Positions 41,199 through 47,975 of a DNA stretch of 47,975 nucleotides are shown here, in pieces; the stretch's first letter is position 1, and every line of letters begins with the position of its first letter. The DNA is taken from positions 1 through 47,975 of the forward strand of contig CAYSIX010000002.1 of assembly GCA_964431205.1 (NCBI GenBank), in the 5' to 3' direction. A program made the translations under genes and the position numbers. Under the pieces are notes generated by a model that was not told the DNA's origin, searched no databases, and saw nothing but the letters and a program-made list of their open reading frames with translations. Source of the stretch: CAYSIX01 sp964431205 (GTDB lineage: Bacteria; Planctomycetota; Phycisphaerae; Phycisphaerales; Phycisphaeraceae).

Positions 41199-41647
41199 TC
41201 ACGCACCGGACCGGCGCGCAGCGCGGCCGGCCGCCGGCGGGCAGATCGTTGTAAGACACCGATTCACGGGCATTTAACAATTCGTCGCGGCGACGGGTTT
41301 TCCACAATCCGTATTTGGCAAGTGGGGGTGGATCCCGGCCGACCACGCTCGCCGGCCTCACGGGGCCACGATCGGGGCCGATCCCCGCGATACGCCATAA
41401 ACACATGTATTCAAAAACCTTACACCGCATCACCCGCCGCGGCGTCGCCGCGTTCCCTCGGCCGCCCGATCCCCCGCGCACCGTGGGAATCCGCCCCGAT
41501 CCCGGCTTGAACGATATTCACGTGTTTTCCACAACGCCCCGCGCCCCGCGAACCGTCCCGATCCCGGACCGATCCACCTGAAAATGCCGCACAACCCCGC
41601 CGGCTCGCTCGGCGCGAACCAACCCGCCTCCCCGGTATGATGTCGCC
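41199..41647. other. 449-bp intergenic region with two DnaA-box-like sites
   Basis: No gene was recognised. TTTTCCACA occurs at 41298-41306 and 41525-41533, one mismatch from the DnaA box consensus TTATCCACA. The region has locally A/T-rich stretches (for example near 41268 and 41398-41425) and several repeated GATCCCGG-like words. It could be a regulatory region of ilvN or a DnaA-binding locus; the evidence is thin. Confidence 0.4.
41636..41641 (+). promoter_or_regulatory. Candidate -10 element (leaderless start) of ilvN
   Basis: TATGAT ends 6 nt before the ATG at 41648. No Shine-Dalgarno sequence is visible upstream of the start codon. Confidence 0.42.
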
Positions 41648-42253
41648 ATGAACGAGGCCCACGAGAATCTGCGTCACGTCATCGCCGCCCTGGTCACCAA
41701 CGAGCCCGGCGTGCTCGCCCAGGTCGCCGGCATGTTCGCCGCCCGCGGGTTCAACATCGACTCGCTGGTCGTCGGCCGCACCGAGAACCCCGAGCTGTCG
41801 CGCATGACCATCGTGGTCAACGGCAACACCGCCGTGCTCGAGCAGGTCCGCAAGCAGCTTCAGAAGCTGGTCCCGGTGGTCAAGGTCGTGGACTACCTGG
41901 ACGTGGACTTCGTCGAGCGCGACCTGATGCTGGTGCAGGTCTCGACGCGGACCGAGGCCGGCGACGCCGACAAACGCGAGGAGATCATCACGCTGGCGAA
42001 CCTGTTCCGCGCCAAGGTGGTCGACGTCTCGCCCGACACGCTGATGATCGAGCTGGCGGGCACGGAGAGCAAGCTCGAGGCGTTCATCGAACTGGTGGCG
42101 CCGTACGGGATCGTCGAGCTGGCGCGAACCGGCGTGATCGCGATGCCGCGCGGCGGCGAGCGGGCGCGCACCGGGCGGCGGGCGCCGGCGCGTGCCGCGG
42201 CGGGCGAGGGCGATCGGCCCAACATCGACGAGAGCGACCTGCCCCCCGGCTGA
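41648..42253 (+). CDS. ilvN: Acetolactate synthase small (regulatory) subunit
   Basis: A 201-residue cytoplasmic protein that binds valine and regulates the catalytic subunit IlvB in branched-chain amino acid synthesis. The N-terminal ACT domain is plain (RHVIAALVTNEPGVLAQVAG, FNIDSLVVGRTENPELSRMT), followed by the second ACT-like domain (DLMLVQVSTRTEAGDADKRE, MIELAGTESKLEAFIELVAP). The C-terminal 35 residues are basic and Pro/Ala-rich, longer than usual. The gene is separated from any ilvB, which is commonly adjacent; ilvB must lie elsewhere. Confidence 0.93.
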   Translation: MNEAHENLRHVIAALVTNEPGVLAQVAGMFAARGFNIDSLVVGRTENPELSRMTIVVNGNTAVLEQVRKQLQKLVPVVKVVDYLDVDFVERDLMLVQVSTRTEAGDADKREEIITLANLFRAKVVDVSPDTLMIELAGTESKLEAFIELVAPYGIVELARTGVIAMPRGGERARTGRRAPARAAAGEGDRPNIDESDLPPG

Positions 42254-42586
42254 CCGTGCCGCACACGCTCTCGACGCCCTGCCGAGCGCACGGCCACCGC
42301 GTCAGGGCCCCGACGACGCGACGGGCCCGCCCGGGTGAAGCCCAAAAGTAGGGCGGGGGGCCTCGCCCGGCCCACCGCAGAGAAAGCCAGGTGCGCTCCC
42401 CGTCGGGGAGGCCCTGCTTCTGGACGGCTCCCTCCCGCCACGCGCCCGACCGATCCCGGTCGAACGCCCGCCGCAGGCCCGATACACTGTCCGCTTCGCA
42501 CCCGCCGCGGGCGCCCGACCGTTCGCCACGACGGCGGCGCCGCAGCACGCGAACCGGCACGGACGGCCACGATCAGAGCCAAGCCT
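42254..42586. other. Intergenic region between ilvN and trkA
   Basis: A 333-bp gap without a recognised gene. It contains the diverged copy 2 of the inverted-repeat element and a G+C-rich stretch before trkA. No ribosome site is evident immediately before the trkA start. Confidence 0.4.
42331..42434. repeat. Intergenic inverted-repeat element, copy 2 (diverged, shorter)
   Basis: The left end (42331-42354) matches the right end of copy 1 in inverted orientation at 21 of 24 positions. An internal segment (42371-42425) matches copy 1 (16349-16403) at 43 of 55 positions with no indel. Weak terminal pairing is still seen: CCAAAAGTAGGGC (42342-42354) against GCCCTGCTTCTGG (42411-42423), 11 of 13. 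It contains the hairpin CTCCCC-GTC-GGGGAG and lacks the inner 24-bp arms of copy 1. The right boundary is uncertain. Confidence 0.62.
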
Positions 42587-43930
42587 ATGAACGTGATCAT
42601 CTGCGGCGCCGGGGAAGTGGGCCGACACGCGGCCGAGGTCCTCGCCGCCGAAGCGCACGACATCACGATCCTCGACCTCTCGGCCGAGAAGCTCGAAGAC
42701 CTCGACGAGTCGCTGGACGTGCGCAGCATGGTCGGCAGCGGCACCCGCTCCGACGTGCTCAGCGAGGTCGGCATCGCCGACGCCGACCTGTTCATCGCCG
42801 CGACCAACGTCGACGAGGTCAACCTCCTGTCCGCCTCGGTCGCCAAGGGCCTGGGCGCCCGGCTGTGCATCGCACGGGTGCATCACTCGGCCTACTTCGA
42901 GCGAAAGAAGTTCGACTACGCCGGTCACCTGCGGATCGACCACCTGGTCTGCCCCGAGTACAGCACCGCCCTGGCGATCGCCGCGGCCCTGCGCAGCCCC
43001 GGCGCCCTGGCCATCGAACGCTTCGCCCAGGGCAAGATCGAGCTGCAGCAGCTTCCGGTCAGCAAGGGCGCCCCGGCCGTCGGCGTGCCCCTGCGCGAGC
43101 TGAAGCTGCCCGGCCCGGCGCGCCTGGCGGCGATCGAACGCGCCGGCCGCGCCTTCCTCCCCGAGGCCGAGTCCGTCCTCCAGCCCGACGACGTGGTCAC
43201 CCTCGTCGGTGAGTCCAGCTACTTCGAGAAGGCCCGTCGGCTGTTTCACAACGAGACCGACAAGCTCCGCCGCGTCATGATTCTCGGCGGGACCGGCCAG
43301 GGCGTCTGGCTCTGCCGCACGCTGCGCGACCGCGGCTTCTCCGTGCGCCTCTTCGAGGCCAACGAGGCCCGCGCCATCGAGCTGTCGGAGAAGCTGGAGT
43401 GGGTGACGGTCATCCACGGCGACGCGATCCACGGCGACGTGCTCAAGGAGGAGCGGGTCGACCAGGTCGACGCGTTCGTGGCGCTGACCGACGACGACGA
43501 GCGCAACATCCTCGCGGCGGCGCGTGCCAAGGCGATGGGCGCGACCACGGCCATCGCCGTGCTTCAGCGCGGCACGTACCTGCACCTGCTCGACTACGTG
43601 GGGATCGACAAGGCGTTCAGCCCGCGGGTGACGGCGGTGACGGAGATCACGCGGCTGCTGATGACGGGGCACGTCCGGCAGTTGGCGTCGCTGGCCGAGG
43701 GCATCGCCGACGTGTTCGAGGTGACGGTGACGCCGTCGGCCGGCGCGGTGATCGGCAAGCCGCTGCGGGAGCTGACCTTCCCCTCGCGATGCATCGTCGT
43801 GGCGATCCAGCGTGGGCCAGGCGAGGTGTTCGTGCCCGGCGCCGAGAGCACGATCGAAGCGGGCGACTCGCTGGTGGTGATCGGCCCGGCAGAGATCCGC
43901 AAGGGGCTGCGCAAGCTGTTCGGGGGCTGA
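42587..43930 (+). CDS. trkA: Trk-type potassium uptake system, NAD-binding regulatory subunit
   Basis: A 447-residue cytoplasmic protein with two RCK modules, each a Rossmann NAD(H)-binding domain (VIICGAGEVGRHAAEVLA and VMILGGTGQGVWLCRTLRDR) plus a TrkA_C domain (VGVPLRELKLPGPARLAAIE and VIGKPLRELTFPSRCIVVAI). TrkA rings gate the TrkH channel and respond to nucleotides. The ATG at 42587 begins the Rossmann strand. The gene is followed 67 bp later by trkH in the same direction, consistent with one transcription unit. Confidence 0.94.
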   Translation: MNVIICGAGEVGRHAAEVLAAEAHDITILDLSAEKLEDLDESLDVRSMVGSGTRSDVLSEVGIADADLFIAATNVDEVNLLSASVAKGLGARLCIARVHHSAYFERKKFDYAGHLRIDHLVCPEYSTALAIAAALRSPGALAIERFAQGKIELQQLPVSKGAPAVGVPLRELKLPGPARLAAIERAGRAFLPEAESVLQPDDVVTLVGESSYFEKARRLFHNETDKLRRVMILGGTGQGVWLCRTLRDRGFSVRLFEANEARAIELSEKLEWVTVIHGDAIHGDVLKEERVDQVDAFVALTDDDERNILAAARAKAMGATTAIAVLQRGTYLHLLDYVGIDKAFSPRVTAVTEITRLLMTGHVRQLASLAEGIADVFEVTVTPSAGAVIGKPLRELTFPSRCIVVAIQRGPGEVFVPGAESTIEAGDSLVVIGPAEIRKGLRKLFGG

Positions 43931-43997
43931 GGGGGCGGCGGCGCGTCGCGTGAGGCGGCCCGCCGGTCGACCGGCGCGACAGGGGACAGACACGGCC

Positions 43998-45626
43998 ATG
44001 AACTTCCGCTACGTGCTGGGGCAACTCGGTCTGCTGCTGGTCGTGCTCAGCGGGTGCATGCTGCTGGTGACGGCGTGGGCGGCGTGGCTGCTGATGCGCG
44101 GGGACACGGAGGAGTTCCTCGCGATCCTGTCGCTGGTGATCGCGGCGGTGCTGGGCGGGGCGGTCGGCGGGGTCATGTGGCTGGCCGGTCGGCGGGGGCA
44201 CATCGAGCAGCTCGGCCGACGCGAGGCCCTGCTCCTGGTCGCGCTGAGCTGGTTCGTCGGCGCGGCGCTGTCCGCCACGCCGTTTTTCTTCTGGGCCCAC
44301 CTGCACGAGGGCCACTTTCCGGGTGAAACCGTCGTACCGGCCGCGAGCCAGCCCGCGACGCTCGACGCCGAGGGCCCCGTCCGCCTCACGCCCGCCCCGC
44401 TCGTCGTCCGTCACGACCACCCGTTCCTCGCCTTCGCGAGCTGCTACTTCGAGGCCATGAGCGGCCTGACCACCACCGGCGCCACCGTCCTTGCCGACAT
44501 CGACGCCGTCCCCGCCGGCCTGCTGCTGTGGCGCGCCACCACCCACTGGCTCGGCGGCCTGGGCATCGTCGTGCTCTTCGTCGCCGTCCTGCCCACCCTC
44601 GGCATCGGCGGCAAACGCCTATTCCAGCTCGAGACCCCAGGGCCCAAAAAGAGCGGCGTCCGACCACGCATCACCGAAACCGCACGCGTGCTCTGGATGA
44701 TCTACCTGGTCATGACCCTCGCCGCCGTCCTCTGCCTCCGCCTGGCCGGCATGAGCTGGTTCGACAGCGTCTGCCACAGCTTCTCCATGGTCTCCACCGG
44801 CGGGCTCAGCACCCGCGACGCCAGCATCGGCCATTTCGATTCGGTCGCCATCGACCTGGTCTGCATCGTGTTCATGCTCCTGGCCGGCGTCAGCTTCACC
44901 CTCTTCTTCGAGCTGACCCGCGGCCGGTACCGCAACGTCTGGCGCGACGTCGAGCTGCGCGTTTACCTGGGCCTGAAGGTCATCGTCCTGCTGGTCGTCG
45001 CCGCCAACCTCATGGGCACGCGCATCGTCACCACCGCCGGCGACACCCTCGACGCCACCGTCGGCCAGGCCCTGCGCTACGCCACCTTTCAGACCGTCGC
45101 CCTGCACACCGGCACCGGCTTCGTCACCGCCGACTACGACCCCTGGCCCTTCCTCAGCCGAACCCTCCTGGTCGGGCTCATGTTCGTCGGCGGCTGCGCC
45201 GGCTCCACCGCCGGCGGCATCAAGGTCATCCGCTTCTGGATCGCCCTCAAGGTCATCATCGGCTCCCTCGAGCACGCCTTCCGACCCCAGGTCGTCCGAC
45301 CCCTGCGCGTCGGCGGCGGCGTCGTCGACAACGACATGAAGCTCGGCGCCATGACCTACTTCCTGACCATGATCGGCCTGTTCGGCGTCGGCGCCGCCGG
45401 CATCGGCCTGCTCGAAGGCCGCGGCGGCAACCTCGACTTCCTGAGCGCCAGCATCTCCACCCTCTGCAACGTCGGGCCCGGCCTCCGCGGCGTCGGCGCC
45501 ACCCAGAACTACGGCTGGTTCTCACACGAGAGCCTCGTGCTCATGTCCGTGCTCATGGCCCTCGGCCGGCTCGAGGTCTACGCCATCCTCGCCCTGCTCC
45601 TGCCCGCCTACTGGAAACAGGACTGA
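43998..45626 (+). CDS. trkH: Trk-type potassium transporter, membrane subunit
   Basis: A 542-residue integral membrane K+ transporter with four pore-loop repeats: FEAMSGLTTTGATVLADIDA, SFSMVSTGGLSTRDASIG, TFQTVALHTGTGFVTADYD and LSASISTLCNVGPGLRG, each with the selectivity-filter Gly. Transmembrane pairs surround each loop. Other conserved pieces are RATTHWLGGLGIVVLFVAVL and GGCAGSTAGGIKVIRFWIAL. It takes up potassium with TrkA, encoded directly upstream. An insertion rich in Pro/Ala (HEGHFPGETVVPAASQPATL) follows the second helix pair. ATG at 43998; no clear ribosome site. Confidence 0.94.
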   Translation: MNFRYVLGQLGLLLVVLSGCMLLVTAWAAWLLMRGDTEEFLAILSLVIAAVLGGAVGGVMWLAGRRGHIEQLGRREALLLVALSWFVGAALSATPFFFWAHLHEGHFPGETVVPAASQPATLDAEGPVRLTPAPLVVRHDHPFLAFASCYFEAMSGLTTTGATVLADIDAVPAGLLLWRATTHWLGGLGIVVLFVAVLPTLGIGGKRLFQLETPGPKKSGVRPRITETARVLWMIYLVMTLAAVLCLRLAGMSWFDSVCHSFSMVSTGGLSTRDASIGHFDSVAIDLVCIVFMLLAGVSFTLFFELTRGRYRNVWRDVELRVYLGLKVIVLLVVAANLMGTRIVTTAGDTLDATVGQALRYATFQTVALHTGTGFVTADYDPWPFLSRTLLVGLMFVGGCAGSTAGGIKVIRFWIALKVIIGSLEHAFRPQVVRPLRVGGGVVDNDMKLGAMTYFLTMIGLFGVGAAGIGLLEGRGGNLDFLSASISTLCNVGPGLRGVGATQNYGWFSHESLVLMSVLMALGRLEVYAILALLLPAYWKQD

Positions 45627-45674
45627 GCCGGCCAACCGCCCCGCCCACGGCACGACGCCCCGGGCACCCGCCGC

Positions 45675-45680
45675 TATAAT
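45675..45680 (+). promoter_or_regulatory. Candidate -10 element (leaderless start) of nuoI
   Basis: A perfect TATAAT ends 8 nt before the ATG at 45689. No Shine-Dalgarno sequence lies between them. No good -35 match was found. Confidence 0.45.
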
Positions 45681-45688
45681 CCCCCGCT

Positions 45689-46234
45689 ATGCCGATCGCT
45701 GAACAGGACATCGTCGTCGTCGACCTGCCCCCCATGGGGCCCGCCGAGTCGTTCTACCTGCCCGAGGTCTTCAAGGGCCTGGGCACCACGCTCAAGCACA
45801 TGGCCGGCACCATCGGCGGCGGCCGACGCCGCAAGAGCCTCCAGTACCCCGAAGAACGCCGCGAGCACAAGCCCGTCGAGGAAGGCGGCCAGCACGTGGG
45901 CAACTTCCGCGGCGTGCACCGGCTCAACCGCGACGAGGACGGCCGGGTCAAGTGCGTCGCCTGCTTCATGTGCTCGACCGCCTGCCCCGCTCACTGCATC
46001 CACATCGAGGGCGCCGAGGCCCCCTGGGACGACCGCGAGAAGTACCCCATCAAGTTCGACCTCGACGAGCTGCGCTGCATCTTCTGCGGCATGTGCGAGG
46101 AGGCCTGCCCCGTCGACGCCATCGAGCTGACCCAGGCCTACGACATCGTCGGCCTCTCACGACAGGAGATGATCTTCGACAAGGAGAAGCTCCTGGCCGT
46201 CTACGACGCGACCATCGAAGGCAAGCCCATGTAG
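45689..46234 (+). CDS. nuoI: NADH-quinone oxidoreductase subunit I (ferredoxin-type)
   Basis: A 181-residue peripheral-arm subunit of complex I that carries the N6a and N6b [4Fe-4S] clusters. Two classical cluster motifs are present: C89-x2-C92-x2-C95-x3-C99 (CVACFMCSTACP) and C130-x2-C133-x2-C136-x3-C140 (CIFCGMCEEACP). LPEVFKGLGTTLKHM and QYPEERREHKPVEEGG are typical of NuoI. The C-terminal part (DIVGLSRQEMIFDKEKLLAV) is standard. The gene is separate from nuoH and stands alone after trkH. Confidence 0.94.
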   Translation: MPIAEQDIVVVDLPPMGPAESFYLPEVFKGLGTTLKHMAGTIGGGRRRKSLQYPEERREHKPVEEGGQHVGNFRGVHRLNRDEDGRVKCVACFMCSTACPAHCIHIEGAEAPWDDREKYPIKFDLDELRCIFCGMCEEACPVDAIELTQAYDIVGLSRQEMIFDKEKLLAVYDATIEGKPM

Positions 46235-46363
46235 GTCGGCTGCTGGCGCCGCTGACAGGTGGGTCGCTCCGCCCCTTCCATTGTGCCGCCGCGATCTGGG
46301 CAGCGTGTGCTCACCGGCCACCGGCAATTGCGTCTGGCGCAGCGCTCGAAGTACCGAGGCGGC

Positions 46364-46624
46364 TCAGTACGCTCGCCCGCGATGCACGATCTCAATCACG
46401 TACACGACGCGGGCGCTCTGCTCGATCCGGTAGATCACGCGCCAGTCACCCACGCGATACCGCCAATAGCCCGCCAGCCCGTGCCTCAACGGCCTCGCGT
46501 TCGGGTGGGATTGAGGATCCCGTTCCAACTGCTCAAAGCAACGGGCGAGTTTCCGGGCCAGCGAACGGTCGGCCCGTTCATATTCAGTTCGTGCCGCCCG
46601 GGTCAGCCGAACCTCATACGTCAT
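46364..46624 (-). CDS. RelE/ParE-family toxin of a toxin-antitoxin pair
   Basis: An 86-residue protein with the RelE fold pattern: YEVRLTRAARTEYERADRSL at the start, then RPLRHGLAGYWRYRVGDWRV and IYRIEQSARVVYVIEIVHRG at the end. The basic R/H residues and the final R.Y fit mRNA interferases of the RelE type (cleaving ribosome-bound mRNA), though a ParE-like gyrase poison cannot be excluded. It overlaps the antitoxin gene by 11 bp, a classic arrangement. The gene is on the minus strand, downstream of the antitoxin. Confidence 0.85.
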   Translation of the reverse strand: MTYEVRLTRAARTEYERADRSLARKLARCFEQLERDPQSHPNARPLRHGLAGYWRYRVGDWRVIYRIEQSARVVYVIEIVHRGRAY

Positions 46625-46844
46625 CCCGGACCTCTCGCCAGCTCACCGTCTCGCCGGCGTCGATCGCCCGCTCGGCGGCGCGGACCCGCTCGGCCAGCCC
46701 CGGATCGCTCAGCAGCTCCGTCGTCGCCTCTTCGCACTCCAGGTCCCGCAGGTAGCGCAGAAAGTCGGCTGCCACAAGCAGACGCCGATCCGAAAGCTCG
46801 TCCACGGCCCGCTTGATGTCGTTACGGATCTCGGTCGGTGACAT
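46614..46844 (-). CDS. Antitoxin of the RelE-type pair
   Basis: A 76-residue protein encoded immediately upstream of the toxin. It has an N-terminal helical part (MSPTEIRNDIKRAVDELSDR) and an acidic middle (RDLECEEATTELL); the C-terminal part AERVRAAERAIDAGETVSWR is likely to wrap the toxin. The length and operon order fit a RelB/DUF-type antitoxin, but the DNA-binding fold is not clear. Its ATG at 46844 has GGACAGGAG just upstream on the minus strand. A TATACT hexamer (46883-46878) is a possible -10 element of the operon. Confidence 0.8.
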   Translation of the reverse strand: MSPTEIRNDIKRAVDELSDRRLLVAADFLRYLRDLECEEATTELLSDPGLAERVRAAERAIDAGETVSWREVRDDV

Positions 46845-47013
46845 GGCTCCTGTCCCTGGCTTACATGCTCCACACAGAGTATAGCGTGGCGCTTTCGATT
46901 CCGGACCGATCGGTGACCTCGCTAAGTCACTGAAAACGCGTCAGTTCTTGTCGCAGGACACGCGCCCACGCCGCGTTCGTGCGCACAAAGCCGCCGGTTC
47001 GCCCTCCTATGAA

Positions 47014-47033
47014 GGGCGCGTGCGGACGCGCCC
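47014..47033. repeat. Hairpin upstream of the GntR-type regulator
   Basis: GGGCGCGT, a GCGG loop and ACGCGCCC form a perfect 8-bp stem about 60 bp before the ATG at 47096. It may be an operator or a leader structure. Confidence 0.45.
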
Positions 47034-47095
47034 GCTACGGTGTCGCCGCGGGCCGTCGGACAAGGCGGTCGCGGCCGAATCGAAAGGGGCTGGCC

Positions 47096-47437
47096 ATGGC
47101 CAGGTGGTACGACGTGGAGGGACAGCTCAGGGAGTTGAGGCGTCTGATGGCGCCGGGGCACGACGAGACGGGGACGGCGGCGCGGCGCGCGGCGGACCCG
47201 TGGTCGCGGGTGGTGATTCGGCCGCGACGAGGCGGCGGGCGCGGTCGGGTGCTGCGTTGGGTGCGCACGGCGGCGCAGCAGGGGGCGTTGCGATCGGGCG
47301 ATGAGCTGCCCTCGGAGCGGGACCTGGCCCGGAAGCTGGAGGTCGGCCGCACAGCGGTGCGCAACGCCCTGGCGGAGCTGACACGCCTGGGGCTGATCGA
47401 ACCGGCCGACGCGACCCGGCGCCGCCGCATGCGGTGA
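47096..47437 (+). CDS. Short GntR-type winged-helix regulator
   Basis: A 113-residue protein. The C-terminal half is a GntR winged helix: GALRSGDELPSERDLARKLE, VGRTAVRNALAELTRLGLIE. There is no effector-binding domain after it, unlike FadR/HutC-type members; the first 55 residues are basic and unrecognised, so it resembles the small YtrA-like group only in size. The ATG at 47096 follows a GAAAGGGG site; the longer frame from 46979 has no ribosome site and an Arg-rich start. It is divergent from the toxin-antitoxin pair. Repeated GACCAGTT words lie 120-150 bp downstream of its stop. Confidence 0.8.
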   Translation: MARWYDVEGQLRELRRLMAPGHDETGTAARRAADPWSRVVIRPRRGGGRGRVLRWVRTAAQQGALRSGDELPSERDLARKLEVGRTAVRNALAELTRLGLIEPADATRRRRMR

Positions 47438-47748
47438 GAACAATGCACAAGGCGGAATGCACAAGGCTCAAGGATGCATGTCGATCCGGAACCGGTCACT
47501 GGCTCAGCGGCCACGTATCCCCAACTGGTCACGTTTGGACAAGCGCGCCTTCGAAAGCGGACCAGTTTCCCGACCAGTTCGAGACCAGTTTGCCGACCCG
47601 CGCGGAAGGTGGCCGTGGGAGGGCGGACGCCGCTTGGCGGGTGGCACGAAGTGCCCCTCGGGGTCGGCCGAGGGAGTTGGTCGGTCGGACGGACGGGGTC
47701 GGGTTACGATGCGGCGGCGCGGGGCATGGGCGGACGGAGCGTGGCACG
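47438..47748. other. Intergenic region with repeated GACCAGTT words
   Basis: A 311-bp gap with no supported gene. It contains an 11-bp direct repeat (ATGCACAAGGC at 47443-47453 and 47457-47467), three copies of GACCAGTT (47560, 47572, 47583) and one inverted copy (47523-47530), and a TACGAT hexamer (47708-47713) that could be a -10 element with a leader of about 35 nt for the next gene. Confidence 0.5.
47523..47590. promoter_or_regulatory. Cluster of GACCAGTT octamers (candidate operator array)
   Basis: GACCAGTT occurs three times in direct orientation at 47560-47567, 47572-47579 and 47583-47590 (12 and 11 bp apart, about one helical turn) and once inverted (AACTGGTC, 47523-47530). The words lie between the GntR-type gene and the methyltransferase gene. 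Confidence 0.45.
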
Positions 47749-47975
47749 ATGTCGGACGGGCTGGTGTTTCCGGGTCGGCGGGTGGAAGGGGAGGTGATGG
47801 ACCGGCCGGGGCTGAACCCGGCGGCGCACGCTCAGGCGTTGCGTGGCCTGGCGCGGATCAACGCGATCAGCGGGGTGGTGCCGCGGCTGGCGCGACGGCT
47901 GGCGCGGGGCGCGGGCGGTTGCGGGTCGGCGGCGAGGTCGGCGGGTTCGGGCCGGCCGCTTCGGGTGCTGGACGT
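47749..47975 (+). CDS. N-terminal part of a class I SAM-dependent methyltransferase (3' truncated by window edge)
   Basis: An ATG at 47749 opens a frame that runs off the window after about 75 residues. LNPAAHAQALRGLARINAIS followed by a Pro/Arg linker and RPLRVLDV matches the entry of planctomycete UbiE/type 11-like methyltransferases, where RVLDV is the first strand of the SAM-binding Rossmann fold (the GxG loop would follow just outside the window). Another ATG (MDRPGLNP, 47797) is an alternative start. The rest of the gene and its context are not visible. Confidence 0.68.
   Translation, partial: MSDGLVFPGRRVEGEVMDRPGLNPAAHAQALRGLARINAISGVVPRLARRLARGAGGCGSAARSAGSGRPLRVLD

Noticed and set aside
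41199..41647. Chromosomal replication origin
   Set aside because: Only two imperfect DnaA boxes and no dnaA, dnaN, gidA or parAB neighbours; listed only as a weak observation.
47474..47797. Plus-strand open frame of 107 codons between the GntR-type gene and the methyltransferase
   Set aside because: It overlaps the octamer array and the methyltransferase start, and has no recognisable domain or ribosome site.

Overview
The window is high-G+C bacterial DNA (roughly 70% G+C by eye) that reads as a chromosomal segment of a planctomycete, most likely a Phycisphaerae-type lineage. This is inferred from gene content: four secreted proteins with PEP-CTERM sorting tails, one carrying dockerin-type calcium repeats; many zinc-ribbon membrane proteins; a signal peptidase I with a very large insertion; scattered single nuo genes; and several sulfotransferases and polysaccharide-active enzymes. 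No tRNA, rRNA, CRISPR array, prophage or classical biosynthetic cluster was found. Two assembly gaps are present (10 N at 21249-21258; 100 N at 26172-26271).

Layout. 1-4.6 kb: tail of a DUF6134/DUF3108-like protein, a PBP4-type D,D-carboxypeptidase, a small Cys-rich protein overlapping a XerC/D recombinase, and a membrane-anchored protein whose middle has markedly lower G+C. 5-10.4 kb: lipoprotein glycoside hydrolase with a carbohydrate-binding domain, zinc-ribbon membrane protein, HGSNAT-like membrane acyltransferase, PilZ protein. 10.5-16.2 kb: three separately terminated PEP-CTERM genes on the minus strand, then a heparinase II/III-like lyase on the plus strand. 16.2-22.7 kb: an inverted-repeat-bounded intergenic element, hisF, then a type IV pilus-like group: a PilT-type ATPase, a four-helix-bundle (S23) gene flanked by heptad repeats, a GspE-like protein that has lost its ATPase motifs, and a CvpA-like membrane protein. 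22.8-27 kb: PP2C phosphatase divergent from a WG-repeat protein, a gamma-glutamylcyclotransferase-like gene, tandem repeats around the 100-N gap, and a small membrane protein. 27.1-34.1 kb: a translationally coupled metallopeptidase/ATP-grasp pair, an oxidoreductase, an SDR, a GNAT, a zinc-ribbon protein and a PAS-GGDEF-EAL protein. 34.1-38.1 kb: two sulfotransferases around a GH130 glycosidase/phosphorylase and a fourth PEP-CTERM gene. 38.2-46.2 kb: nuoH, lepB, ilvN, trkA-trkH and nuoI. 46.3-48 kb: a RelE-type toxin-antitoxin pair, a short GntR regulator, and the start of a methyltransferase.

Functional themes. Extracellular carbohydrate work recurs (glycoside hydrolase, lyase, GH130, HGSNAT-like acyltransferase, two sulfotransferases, four PEP-CTERM proteins), which suggests handling or making of sulfated or acetylated polysaccharide. 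The most unusual items are the ATPase-dead GspE-like protein beside an intact PilT-type ATPase, the peptidase/ATP-grasp pair, a dispersed terminal-inverted-repeat element present in two diverged copies, and a recurrent -10-like hexamer 6-10 nt before start codons that suggests leaderless transcription of many genes.
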